Below, one piece after another: positions 27,577-35,873 of a stretch of DNA of 64,000 nt. This DNA comes from Aneurinibacillus soli (GTDB lineage Bacteria > Bacillota > Bacilli > Aneurinibacillales > Aneurinibacillaceae): the NCBI RefSeq assembly GCF_002355375.1, contig NZ_AP017312.1, forward strand, positions 2,993,001 through 3,057,000, written 5' to 3'. The notes below the pieces were generated by a model. The model worked only from the letters and a program-made list of their open reading frames with translations. It was not told where the DNA came from and searched no databases. Position 1 is the first letter of the stretch, and every line of letters begins with the position of its first letter. A program made the position numbers and the translations under genes.

Positions 27577-28614
27577 TTACTGGTTTTCGAAATAGCGAAG
27601 TGCCATGTCTTCGGTTTCGTGGCGACGCACTCTCCCCATTAAATGGTTAACCGCTTCACGCGGCTCCTTCCCTTCGAACAGCAACGCATGCAACTCGCGG
27701 GTAATCGGCATGTCAATTTCATATTTTTTGGCAAGTTCATTGACCGCCTTTGTCGTCTTAATGCCTTCCACGACCATACCCATCTGGTCCACAATTTCAT
27801 CCGGCGTCATGCCCTGTGCAAGCATATTGCCAGCACGCCAGTTGCGACTGTGGCGACTTGTGGCAGTTACCACGAGATCCCCAACGCCCGCCAGGCCGGA
27901 AAATGTCAGTGGATTTGCTCCAAGCTTTACACCAATGCGGGTAATTTCCGCCAGACCGCGTGTTAACAGTGCGGCTTTTGCATTATCACCAAATTGTAGA
28001 CCGTCGCTTACACCGGCTCCGAGCGCAATAATATTTTTAAGCGCCCCGCCTACTTCTACCCCGATCACATCCGGGCTTGTATAAACACGGAACCGATTCG
28101 TCATAAGCGCATCCTGCACTACTTCTGCTACTTTCCGATCGGGAGCGGCTACCACAACAGTTGTCGGCGCTTTTGTCCCAACTTCCTCAGCATGACTTGG
28201 ACCAGATAGCACCGCGATACGAGAGCGGAAACTCACAGGGAGCTCTTCTGCAATTACTTCGCTCATCCGCTTCAAGGTATCCAGCTCCATCCCTTTCGTC
28301 GCATGTACCACGATCGCATCCGGGTGAAGATGCGGTGCTAACGCCCGCACAGTTTCACGCATCGCATGAGAAGGCACGACAAGCAGCACAAACGTGCACC
28401 CGACCACGGCTTCTGCAAGCGATGAATACGCCGTAATCGCATCAGCAAGCTGAATGCCTGGCAAGTATCTTTCATTCGTTCTCGTTTTATTAATCGCGTC
28501 AGCAAGTTCGGCGCGACGAGCCCAGAGTGAAACATCGCTATAGTTTTCTGTCAGTACGGTCGAAAGCGCGGTTCCAAAACTCCCGGCTCCGATGACAGCA
28601 GCCCTATTTTTCAT
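27577..28614 (-). CDS. gpsA: Glycerol-3-phosphate dehydrogenase [NAD(P)+]
   Basis: Reduces dihydroxyacetone phosphate to sn-glycerol-3-phosphate for phospholipids. Start ATG 28614 (MKNRAAVIGAGSFGTAL), 11 bases inside plsY with GGAGAAA upstream; 345 residues. GAGSFGTA binds the cofactor; KGMELDT, EVGGALKNIIALGAGVSDGLQFGDNAKAAL (catalytic Lys) and the RNWRAG motif are present. Coupled to plsY, whose product uses the same glycerol-3-phosphate. Confidence 0.96.
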   Translation of the reverse strand: MKNRAAVIGAGSFGTALSTVLTENYSDVSLWARRAELADAINKTRTNERYLPGIQLADAITAYSSLAEAVVGCTFVLLVVPSHAMRETVRALAPHLHPDAIVVHATKGMELDTLKRMSEVIAEELPVSFRSRIAVLSGPSHAEEVGTKAPTTVVVAAPDRKVAEVVQDALMTNRFRVYTSPDVIGVEVGGALKNIIALGAGVSDGLQFGDNAKAALLTRGLAEITRIGVKLGANPLTFSGLAGVGDLVVTATSRHSRNWRAGNMLAQGMTPDEIVDQMGMVVEGIKTTKAVNELAKKYEIDMPITRELHALLFEGKEPREAVNHLMGRVRRHETEDMALRYFENQ

Positions 28615-29218
28615 CGCGTTTCTCCTCCTGCTTCTTCTGACCAAGCTTGCGTTCGTCTCCCTTTATCAGACGACTGATGTTTTCTGTATGGCGAATGAAT
28701 CCGAGCAAACCGACAAATGCGGCTCCTGCGATATAGACTCCTGGCTCATGGTATAGGTACATCAAAAATGGTACAAGCACAAAAAAAACAAGCGACCCAA
28801 GCGATACATAACGAGTCAGCGCAATGACTACGATCGTAATTCCGACCCCAATGAGTGCCGGAAGTGGGGTAAGCGCAAGCAGCGTCCCGATCGTTGTCGC
28901 GACGCCCTTGCCTCCCTTGAATCCGAAAAATATCGGCCAGTTATGCCCGAGGACAGCGGCAACTGCTGCACCGACAATTGCCCACTCCGGTACACCAAGC
29001 AGACGGGCAATCGTAATGGCAATTGCGCCTTTCGCTGCATCAAGCAAAAGAACAGTAATTCCCGGCCCTTTGCCGAGCATACGGAGCGTATTCGTCGCTC
29101 CGGCATTGCCGCTGCCATGTTCCCGAATATCAATTCCTGCAATCAGCCTCGCAATCACAATGCTAAAACTAATGGAACCGAGTAAATACGACAGCAGAAT
29201 GACAACCGTTCCCCCCAT
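28604..29218 (-). CDS. plsY: Acyl-phosphate:glycerol-3-phosphate acyltransferase
   Basis: Membrane enzyme that puts the first acyl chain on glycerol-3-phosphate. The 204-residue protein has about five membrane spans and the conserved loops SGNAGATNTLR, GHNWPIFFGFKGGKGVATTIG (phosphate-binding) and SRLIKGDE. The stop overlaps the gpsA start by 11 bases. Confidence 0.96.
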   Translation of the reverse strand: MGGTVVILLSYLLGSISFSIVIARLIAGIDIREHGSGNAGATNTLRMLGKGPGITVLLLDAAKGAIAITIARLLGVPEWAIVGAAVAAVLGHNWPIFFGFKGGKGVATTIGTLLALTPLPALIGVGITIVVIALTRYVSLGSLVFFVLVPFLMYLYHEPGVYIAGAAFVGLLGFIRHTENISRLIKGDERKLGQKKQEEKRDEK

Positions 29219-29234
29219 ACGGTTCTACTCCCCT

Positions 29235-30554
29235 CTACTCTGTTGATTTATTACGAACGAGAATCCGTATTGGCGTCCCTTCCATCGGGAACGCTTCTCT
29301 TAGTTTATTCTCTAAATAGCGTTGATAGGAAAAATGCATGAGTTCCGTATCATTAACAAACAGCACAAACGTCGGCGGCTTCACCGCAACCTGAGTCGCA
29401 TAGCTAATACGCAGGCGACGTCCTTTATCTGTCGGCGGTGGCGTGACGGTTGTCGCCTCATGAATAAGGTCATTCAGAATTGGCGTCGCGATGCGCAGGG
29501 AGTGCTGCTCAGCCACCTGCGATACTTTCGGCAGAATGGTGTGTACGCGCTGCTTTGTTTTTGCCGATACGAACACGATCGGGGCATACGCCAAGTATTT
29601 GAATTCACCACGAATATCCGCGATGAACTTATTCATCGTTTTGTCGTCTTTTTCCACGGCATCCCATTTGTTTACTACAATGATGACGCCACGGCCTGCT
29701 TCATGTGCATAGCCCGCGACTTTCTTATCCTGTTCGATAATGCCTTCTTCCGCATCGATAAGCACAAGCACAACATCTGAGCGCTCCATCGCACGCAGGG
29801 CACGCATCACACTGTATTTCTCAGTGGACTCATACACCTTACCACGCTTGCGCATCCCGGCTGTATCAATGAGGACGTAATCCTGGTCTTCAAATGTAAA
29901 CGGCGTATCAATCGCATCGCGCGTGGTACCTGCGATGTTACTAACAATTACGCGATCTTCCCCAAGAAGTGCGTTGACAAGCGATGATTTCCCTACGTTC
30001 GGACGACCGATGAGTGATACCCGGATCACATCATCCCCGTACTCATCTCCTTCGTATTCCGGGAAGTGCTTGATTACTTCATCAAGCATATCGCCGATAC
30101 CCGTGGCGTGTGCACCTGATACCGCCATTGGATCGCCAAAACCGAGTGAATAGAACTCGTATACATCATTAAGACGTTGAATATTATCAATTTTGTTAAC
30201 CGCAAGCACAATCGGTTTCTTAGAGCGGAACAGCATACGCGCCACTTCTTGATCCTGATCGGTAATGCCTGTTGTTCCATCCACGACTAAAATAATGACA
30301 TCCGCTTCATCAATCGCCAATTCGGCTTGATAGCGGATGTGCTCAAGCAAAATGTCATGATCATCAAAATCAATCCCACCTGTATCAATCAAGTGGAACT
30401 CTTTGCCGAGCCACTCGGCACGACTGTACAGGCGGTCACGTGTAACGCCCGGTGTATCTTCCACAATCGCGAGCCTCTCGCCCACAATGCGGTTAAACAG
30501 CGTCGACTTGCCCACATTCGGGCGGCCAACGATGGCAACTACTGGATTTGACAT
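29235..30554 (-). CDS. der: Ribosome-assembly GTPase Der (EngA)
   Basis: A double-GTPase needed for 50S ribosome maturation. Start ATG 30554 ([17 protein letters not shown]), 439 residues. Two complete GTPase domains (P-loops at about residues 8-16 and 180-190 with [20 protein letters not shown] and NKWD) and a C-terminal KH-like domain are present. An in-frame extension upstream to 30620 is unsupported. B. subtilis order yphB-der-gpsA is kept, with plsY in between. Confidence 0.97.
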   Translation of the reverse strand: MSNPVVAIVGRPNVGKSTLFNRIVGERLAIVEDTPGVTRDRLYSRAEWLGKEFHLIDTGGIDFDDHDILLEHIRYQAELAIDEADVIILVVDGTTGITDQDQEVARMLFRSKKPIVLAVNKIDNIQRLNDVYEFYSLGFGDPMAVSGAHATGIGDMLDEVIKHFPEYEGDEYGDDVIRVSLIGRPNVGKSSLVNALLGEDRVIVSNIAGTTRDAIDTPFTFEDQDYVLIDTAGMRKRGKVYESTEKYSVMRALRAMERSDVVLVLIDAEEGIIEQDKKVAGYAHEAGRGVIIVVNKWDAVEKDDKTMNKFIADIRGEFKYLAYAPIVFVSAKTKQRVHTILPKVSQVAEQHSLRIATPILNDLIHEATTVTPPPTDKGRRLRISYATQVAVKPPTFVLFVNDTELMHFSYQRYLENKLREAFPMEGTPIRILVRNKSTE

Positions 30555-30626
30555 AACGTGTATAACCCTCTTTTCTTCAATATCTCTCCTATCATAAATT
30601 GAATCCGACTGGAAAAACAAGCTTTA

Positions 30627-30821
30627 TTATGAATGTTTCACGATAATAAGGGTATCCGGACGCAGCTCATGAGCCACGCCATCGATGATTTTTTCAAGCG
30701 TAAACGCAAGCTGCTGTACCTCCTGCCGGGACCCTGCATAGAAGATGGGAGCTCCCCCGCCAACTGCCTGCCGATCCGAAGTAATGACGGCGAGTATGTA
30801 ACTTTCTATTGAATGTGACAT
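30627..30821 (-). CDS. Small capping-subunit-type protein for YIEGIA (64 aa)
   Basis: ATG 30821 has GGGGGGAG upstream. The 64-residue protein (SYILAVITSDRQAVGGGAPIFYAGSRQEVQQLAFTLEKI) matches the small family annotated as the capping complex subunit for YIEGIA. It lies just after the YIEGIA gene, as expected for a partner encoded in the same operon, and before der. The role is probably in sporulation, but the biochemical function is not established from sequence. Confidence 0.75.
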   Translation of the reverse strand: MSHSIESYILAVITSDRQAVGGGAPIFYAGSRQEVQQLAFTLEKIIDGVAHELRPDTLIIVKHS

Positions 30822-30824
30822 CGT

Positions 30825-31733
30825 TTACGCTCCCCCCTTCCGTCCCTGATTGACACTTGCTTCACTCGGCAGACGAATCGCACTGTCAAGCACCGGCACG
30901 CGCCGCGCAACCTCGGCTACTTTGCTCGTATCTTTTTCTTCCGGTAGTAAAAATACACCGAGGCGCCCGGATTTCATGTCGCGCTTTGCCAGCGGCACAA
31001 GTGCCGGCTCACCAGAATCACGATACACGCCAAGAATGGAGGATACATCATGCAAAATTGCCTGGCGCTGCCCCAGATTCGCGATCGTCACAAGACTATT
31101 CGCGTTTTTGGGCGTCACTATCAAACCAACTCCGTTCTCACGAATCACCGCTCGATCCGCTTCCAGTCCGACATTCATAATGTAGATATCATCCACATAT
31201 AGATTCGGTCCATCAATACGCAGCTTCGACACTTGCACGTCTGCAATATCGCCGAGCACTTTGCCGGACATAAACCAACTGTTCACAAAAAACGTCAGCA
31301 CTCCAGCAAGCACCGCCCACCAGATTGATGTTTTGATCACTAGAAAGGTCACCACAACTGATGTGAAAATCACGAGATAATTCCGCCCTTCAAACACCTG
31401 TGCAATGCCTTCAATATAGGCGACACCACGCGGCACAAGCTCCATGCTATCAAGCTGCTGAAGCATGTTGCGCTCCATATTACGCACATCCCGAAACTGC
31501 TGGGCGGCAAGCCCAAGAAATGTAATCGCTGTCCAGTCTGACTGTAGAACGGATGGGATAGCGACCGAGCCGATCAGGGCCGCAATAAGTCCGAGAGCAA
31601 CATGAATAATACGCCCGTGTGGATACGTCGGATACTGTCGGTAATCCGTGCGCAGCATATTCAACCGCGCCAGTAGACCGAACAGTACACCAACCGCAAC
31701 CGGAACGGCATACTGTGCATAAGAATGCGTCAT
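30825..31733 (-). CDS. yphB: YIEGIA-family sporulation membrane protein
   Basis: The namesake motif is present at about residues 105-112 (GVAYIEGIAQVFEG). The N-terminal half has about four to five membrane spans; the C-terminal 130 residues are soluble with a KNANSLVTIANLGQRQAI block. Start ATG 31733 (MTHSYAQY), giving 302 residues and an ATGA overlap with yphA. In B. subtilis YphB is the YIEGIA protein and lies in the same yphA-yphB-der order. The exact function is unknown. Confidence 0.85.
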   Translation of the reverse strand: MTHSYAQYAVPVAVGVLFGLLARLNMLRTDYRQYPTYPHGRIIHVALGLIAALIGSVAIPSVLQSDWTAITFLGLAAQQFRDVRNMERNMLQQLDSMELVPRGVAYIEGIAQVFEGRNYLVIFTSVVVTFLVIKTSIWWAVLAGVLTFFVNSWFMSGKVLGDIADVQVSKLRIDGPNLYVDDIYIMNVGLEADRAVIRENGVGLIVTPKNANSLVTIANLGQRQAILHDVSSILGVYRDSGEPALVPLAKRDMKSGRLGVFLLPEEKDTSKVAEVARRVPVLDSAIRLPSEASVNQGRKGGA

Positions 31734-32365
31734 TGCTCCCGTCCCTTTCGCAGACCGAACAACCGCCGTGCCATTCCGGTCCCGATGTCTATGCATATCG
31801 CTATCATGCGCTGACCGCTTAAGGAAACGATGAGTGCTAACACCAATCCATCACGAAACGACAGACTGCCGATTATACTCTGCCCGTTCAGTTGATACGT
31901 ATAACCCGCGAACAGTATATCAGCTATGCAGAACGCCAGTCCAACAATCACCAACCCATGTGCCGCATCGCGGCTCATCATAAGCGTAAGTAGCAGCGCT
32001 ACACTTGCCAGAAGGTAGTTTTCCTCTACAATCTGTAGCACCGGATCAAGTCGCAACATATAGCGCAGTAAAAACAGGGTAACCCCTGCCAACAGTGCCG
32101 CCGTCAAGACATAGCGGCGCGCATCTTTTTCCTCCCGCGCCCATACATACGCAAACAACCCGAGCGGCAATAGGAATGAACCGATATAGAGCCCGATGCC
32201 ATATGCCTGCACCTCGATATTCCCCGTCAACAGCACGGCCAACAGCAAAAACAAAAAAAAACGCGGTCGGATGCCGATGCGCCAACTCAGTCCATCCAGC
32301 ATTCCCATCCAGCCTACGATCCATATAAGAAGCAAGCAGCAGAATGAAAAGTAGCCCGCATTCAT
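31730..32365 (-). CDS. yphA: YphA-like polytopic membrane protein
   Basis: Start ATG 32365 with GGGGAGGG upstream; 211 residues with about seven hydrophobic segments and a basic C-terminal tail. It is identified mainly by topology and by its position directly upstream of the YIEGIA gene and der, the B. subtilis yphA location. The 4-base overlap with the YIEGIA gene indicates coupled translation. Function unknown. Confidence 0.75.
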   Translation of the reverse strand: MNAGYFSFCCLLLIWIVGWMGMLDGLSWRIGIRPRFFLFLLLAVLLTGNIEVQAYGIGLYIGSFLLPLGLFAYVWAREEKDARRYVLTAALLAGVTLFLLRYMLRLDPVLQIVEENYLLASVALLLTLMMSRDAAHGLVIVGLAFCIADILFAGYTYQLNGQSIIGSLSFRDGLVLALIVSLSGQRMIAICIDIGTGMARRLFGLRKGREQ

Positions 32366-32472
32366 AACCAATCCCTCCCCTGTCGGATTTCCTACTATAG
32401 TAGTATGGCCAAAACAGAGGGGAGACAAGCAGAGAGGGACTCAACATCATGATTATGCTTTGATGATTGTCT

Positions 32473-32708
32473 ACCAAGCTGGGTCAGGAGCGGAGGAGGA
32501 AGGCGCTATGGAACGCTTTTACGCAATTACCTAGCGGAAGGGAACGGGCGAACGGGCTTTTGCCCACAATGCTCCTATGTTTATACATCGAAGGCTTCGT
32601 TTGTGGGCGAGTTCGCCTGTCATCTGGAGCGGGCAGTTTCCGCTTCCCCGCAGAGCGTAACGAAGTGACAAAGCGCCTTCCTCCTCCGCTCCTCCACCGC
32701 ACATTGGT
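32473..32708 (+). repeat. Palindromic element E (five-copy family), plus orientation
   Basis: Outer arms 32487-32507 and 32672-32692 form a perfect 21-bp inverted repeat; ACCAA (32473-32477) and TTGGT (32704-32708) extend it. The inner helix GGCGAAC (32547-32553) pairs with GTTCGCC (32611-32617), and GCCCACAA (32562-32569) with TTGTGGGC (32601-32608). Motifs TTTTACGC, CCTAGCGGAAGGG and GCGTAACGAAGTGA match element A. It lies upstream of yphA and downstream of the S1-like gene, antisense to both. Confidence 0.85.
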
Positions 32709-32731
32709 CGAGCACAAACTACACACCAAGC

Positions 32732-32783
32732 AAAAAAGAGACTATCCCCTCCGCTACTATGTCATAGCTTTCGGGACAGTCTC
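32732..32783 (-). terminator. Terminator of the S1-like gene
   Basis: GAGACT/AGTCTC plus TCCC/GGGA stem with one A-C mismatch, a long loop, and six U on the minus strand. Confidence 0.7.
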
Positions 32784-32831
32784 TCCATCCGGCGAACTCA
32801 GCACGAGTCCACCGGCTGTCATACATATCAA

Positions 32832-33998
32832 TTAGGATTTAAACTTTTTGAGGAGGTCACCGAACTGGTCACCAAGCGTTACACCCATACCTGCATTTTC
32901 TTCCGCCTGGTACTGGGCTACAACTTTCTTCGTATCCTGTTTTTGCTTCTCTTCTTGAATTTCTCGAATGCTTAAGCTCATACGCTCTTCATCCGGATTA
33001 ATGTCCAGAATTTTTACGTTTACTGCTTCGCCCTCTTTCAGCACTTCATCCGGTGTGCCGATGTGACGGTTGGCAATTTGAGAGATGTGCACAAGACCTT
33101 CTACGCCCGGCGCTACTTCAACGAACGCACCGAAGCTTACAAGACGCTTCACCGTACCCGCTACAACATCGCCAATTCGGAAATCCTGCGCTGCTTGTTC
33201 CCACGGACCCGCCTGAGCTGCTTTTATGCTGAGGCTGATGCGCTCGTTGTCCTTGTCAATTTTAAGGATTTTTACCGTTACTTTATCCCCTTCTTTGAGA
33301 ACATCGGACGGTTTATCCACATGACTCCAGGCGATTTCAGAGATGTGCACAAGGCCATCAACCCCGCCAACATCAACGAATGCGCCAAAGTCTGTCAGAC
33401 GCTGCACAGTTCCTTCAATTACAGAACCCGCCTGCAAATTCTCAAGCACCTGGCCTTTTTGTTTGTTTACTTCTTCTTCAAGCACAGCACGATGCGAGAG
33501 AATCACCTTGTTCTTCTCCTTGTCGAGCTCGATGACTTTAACAGATAAGGTTTTACCCTTATAATCTGAGAAGTCTTCCACAAAATGACGCTCAACATGG
33601 GAAGCTGGAACGAAACCGCGTACGCCGAGGTCTACTACCAGGCCGCCTTTTACGATATCCGCGATGGTTGCATCAAACACTTCGCCTGCTTCATGCTTAC
33701 GTTGAAGCTCGCCCCATGCCTGCACCGCATCAACGGCCCGTTTGGACACGATCATCTCATCTTTTTCTTCATCAAGACGGATGACTTTAACCTGGATTTC
33801 CTGGCCTTCGGATAGAACATCAGCTACTTTATCAATATGCAGGCTCGATACTTCGCTAATCGGAAGAATGCCTTCATATTTATAGCCTACATTAATCAAG
33901 GCCTGCTTCTCGTCCACTTTGGAAACGGTGCCGGTCAGCACTTGATCTACTGCTACTTCAAGCTGAGCATTCAATTCGTTTTGATTTTCCTCTACCAT
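32832..33998 (-). CDS. rpsA: S1-domain RNA-binding protein (ribosomal protein S1 homologue)
   Basis: Start ATG 33998 (MVEENQNEL) with AAGGAGG upstream; 388 residues. Four S1 domains follow each other (about residues 15-85, 100-170, 190-260 and 275-345), each with the G-x-V/L-x-G-x-V...FGAFVD/E or equivalent and DGLVHIS segments. Low-GC Gram-positive S1 homologues (B. subtilis YpfD) have four repeats rather than the six of E. coli S1; their role is RNA binding during translation or RNA metabolism. It lies after cmk and plsC. Confidence 0.93.
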   Translation of the reverse strand: MVEENQNELNAQLEVAVDQVLTGTVSKVDEKQALINVGYKYEGILPISEVSSLHIDKVADVLSEGQEIQVKVIRLDEEKDEMIVSKRAVDAVQAWGELQRKHEAGEVFDATIADIVKGGLVVDLGVRGFVPASHVERHFVEDFSDYKGKTLSVKVIELDKEKNKVILSHRAVLEEEVNKQKGQVLENLQAGSVIEGTVQRLTDFGAFVDVGGVDGLVHISEIAWSHVDKPSDVLKEGDKVTVKILKIDKDNERISLSIKAAQAGPWEQAAQDFRIGDVVAGTVKRLVSFGAFVEVAPGVEGLVHISQIANRHIGTPDEVLKEGEAVNVKILDINPDEERMSLSIREIQEEKQKQDTKKVVAQYQAEENAGMGVTLGDQFGDLLKKFKS

Positions 33999-34187
33999 AG
34001 ACCATACCTCCTTGAAATAAAAGCCATTCAAACAATAAATGCCAGAGCATTTATAGTAAAACAGCAACATATTTATCTTAGCTTACCAGAGATTGGAGAG
34101 CTGGCGCTAGTGCCAAACATGCTATTCTCTCCCTATTCTGGAAAGCGAGACGACTTTACGTAAGACAGCCATCCTTCTGCAAGAAAC

Positions 34188-34796
34188 CTATGCATTCTTA
34201 TGTATATCCAGGAGAGATTGAATCTCTCGTTGAATGATGGCGGCTGCATGATGCATACGCTCTGCATTATTGTCACCCACGGTTTCTGCCGCTAAATCGA
34301 ATGGTTTACCGTAAATGATGGTAACCGGTCGAAACAAGCGGTACGGGCCAACGATCGCGACAGGCACTACTTGCGCACTTGACTTAAGTGCGATCATAGC
34401 TGCACCCGGCTGCACTTCCCGCATCGTACCATCCGCCTGTATATTACGCGTTCCTTCTGGAAAAATCCCAACCGTATGCCCTTCCTTAAGAAGCTCAAGC
34501 GCCCGTCGAATTGCCTGGCGATCGCCGGAGCCACGCTTGACCGGAAAGGCTCCGCATTCCAAAGCCAGCTTACCCGCAATCGGAACATGGAACAGTTCTT
34601 CTTTCGCCATAAAAAACACGGGGCGCTCAAGGCCAGAGCCAAGCGTGATCGGGTCCCAATTGCTAATATGATTACAACAGAGAACAAGCGGACCGCTACC
34701 CGGGACGTTCTCCCGACCAAGCACCTGCCAGCGATACCCAAAAGCGAGAATCATGCGGGCGACGCGACGCCAGAACGTATACACCCTTCCTATCAT
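34188..34796 (-). CDS. plsC: 1-acyl-sn-glycerol-3-phosphate acyltransferase
   Basis: Adds the second acyl chain to make phosphatidate. The 202-residue protein has the catalytic NHISNWDP (H-x4-D), substrate-binding FPEGTR and a hydrophobic N-terminal segment. It shares one base with the cmk stop. plsY and gpsA are about 5 kb away in the same strand order. Confidence 0.95.
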   Translation of the reverse strand: MIGRVYTFWRRVARMILAFGYRWQVLGRENVPGSGPLVLCCNHISNWDPITLGSGLERPVFFMAKEELFHVPIAGKLALECGAFPVKRGSGDRQAIRRALELLKEGHTVGIFPEGTRNIQADGTMREVQPGAAMIALKSSAQVVPVAIVGPYRLFRPVTIIYGKPFDLAAETVGDNNAERMHHAAAIIQREIQSLLDIHKNA

Positions 34797-35473
34797 TAGG
34801 CTCGCTCCCCGACCTGCTCTTCGTACAAAGCGACGATGCGCTCCACAACCCGATCGATTCCAAGGCCCGTTGTATCAAGCAACTGCGCGTCTTCTGCCTG
34901 TTTAAGCGGCGCTGTCTCGCGCTCGCTGTCCTTGCGATCACGCTCGGCAATGTCTGCCATCAGCTGACCACGATCAGCCGCTATACCACGCTGTTCCAGT
35001 TCACGCAAGCGACGCTCCGCCCGCTCTTCAATCGACGCCGTTAAAAAGATCTTTAATTCCGCGTCTGGCAGTACATGTGTACCAATATCACGCCCATCCA
35101 TTACAACACTTCGGGCACGAGCCATCTCGCGCTGCAATTCAGTCATCTTCTCTCGTACAGCCGGATGAGCAGCTACGGTAGATACATGTCCAGTTACATC
35201 TGGTGTGCGAATCGGATCCGTTACATCCTCCTCGTTCACATACACCCGCTGTCCATCTGCTGTCACATCAAGTACAAGCTTCATCTGATCCAGGAGAGCA
35301 CGAAGCGCCGCCTCATCTGTCATGGGGCACGATGCACGAAGCGCTATATATGTGAGCGCACGATACATCGCCCCCGTGTCAATATAGAGCATCCCGAGCT
35401 GTTCCGCGACGCGGCGTGCTACGGTACTTTTACCGGCTCCGGCCGGTCCGTCAATTGCAATCTTCACAGTCAT
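34796..35473 (-). CDS. cmk: Cytidylate kinase
   Basis: Phosphorylates CMP and dCMP. The 225-residue protein starts at ATG 35473; a GTG two codons later has a better-spaced GTGGG site, so the start may be there. P-loop GPAGAGKST at about residues 9-17, the YIDTGAMYRA and MDGRDIGTHVLPDAELKIFLTAS motifs and the expected CMP-binding insert are all present. It is coupled to plsC by a one-base overlap. Confidence 0.96.
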   Translation of the reverse strand: MTVKIAIDGPAGAGKSTVARRVAEQLGMLYIDTGAMYRALTYIALRASCPMTDEAALRALLDQMKLVLDVTADGQRVYVNEEDVTDPIRTPDVTGHVSTVAAHPAVREKMTELQREMARARSVVMDGRDIGTHVLPDAELKIFLTASIEERAERRLRELEQRGIAADRGQLMADIAERDRKDSERETAPLKQAEDAQLLDTTGLGIDRVVERIVALYEEQVGERA

Positions 35474-35521
35474 CCCACCATATTTATCCTTTTCCTGCTC
35501 CCAGCATCTGAAAATAAAGAA

Positions 35522-35545
35522 AATAAGCAGGATGTGCCTGCTTTT
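35522..35545 (-). terminator. Possible terminator after ypfB
   Basis: AGCAGG/CCTGCT stem with a 5-base loop and a U-rich tail on either strand, about 80 bases after ypfB. Confidence 0.5.
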
Positions 35546-35622
35546 CTTCTTTGTTCCCCTCTGATCCGCAAGCAGACAGCTGGTAATCCTAGCATTCAAT
35601 TACCTAAATAGTAACATAGGCA

Positions 35623-35814
35623 TTAGGGGGATGCAACGCCTTCCAACCGTACCGTTTCGACAAACGACTGGCGAAACGAGTCAAATGTAAGCAGGAACTG
35701 ACTACCCATTACAAGCACCACTCCTGCAAGAATTATCAGGATAAAAACCTTCTCAATCCGGCCTGACAAGCGGGCAAAACGCTTCTCATATGAAGGCTGG
35801 TTCATTCGTGCCAT
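35623..35814 (-). CDS. ypfB: YpfB-like small membrane protein
   Basis: Start ATG 35814 with GGAGGGAT upstream; 63 residues. A basic N-terminal region (SYEKRFARLSGRIEK) is followed by a single span (FILIILAGVVLVMGSQFLL) and a short external tail. It matches the DUF5359/YpfB type by size, topology and its position between cmk and ypeB. Function unknown. Confidence 0.7.
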   Translation of the reverse strand: MARMNQPSYEKRFARLSGRIEKVFILIILAGVVLVMGSQFLLTFDSFRQSFVETVRLEGVASP

Positions 35815-35873
35815 GCGTATCCCTCCTGCTCCCATTTTGCCCGCTCTTCCCGTTCGGTATTCCGTAACTGCCG

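Noticed and set aside
15510..32708. Classical MITE, IS or CRISPR interpretation of the palindromic elements
   Set aside because: Termini are not conserved between copies and no target-site duplication was seen; the repeats are not spaced as CRISPR units. Conserved internal motifs with covarying arms fit an RNA/hairpin better.
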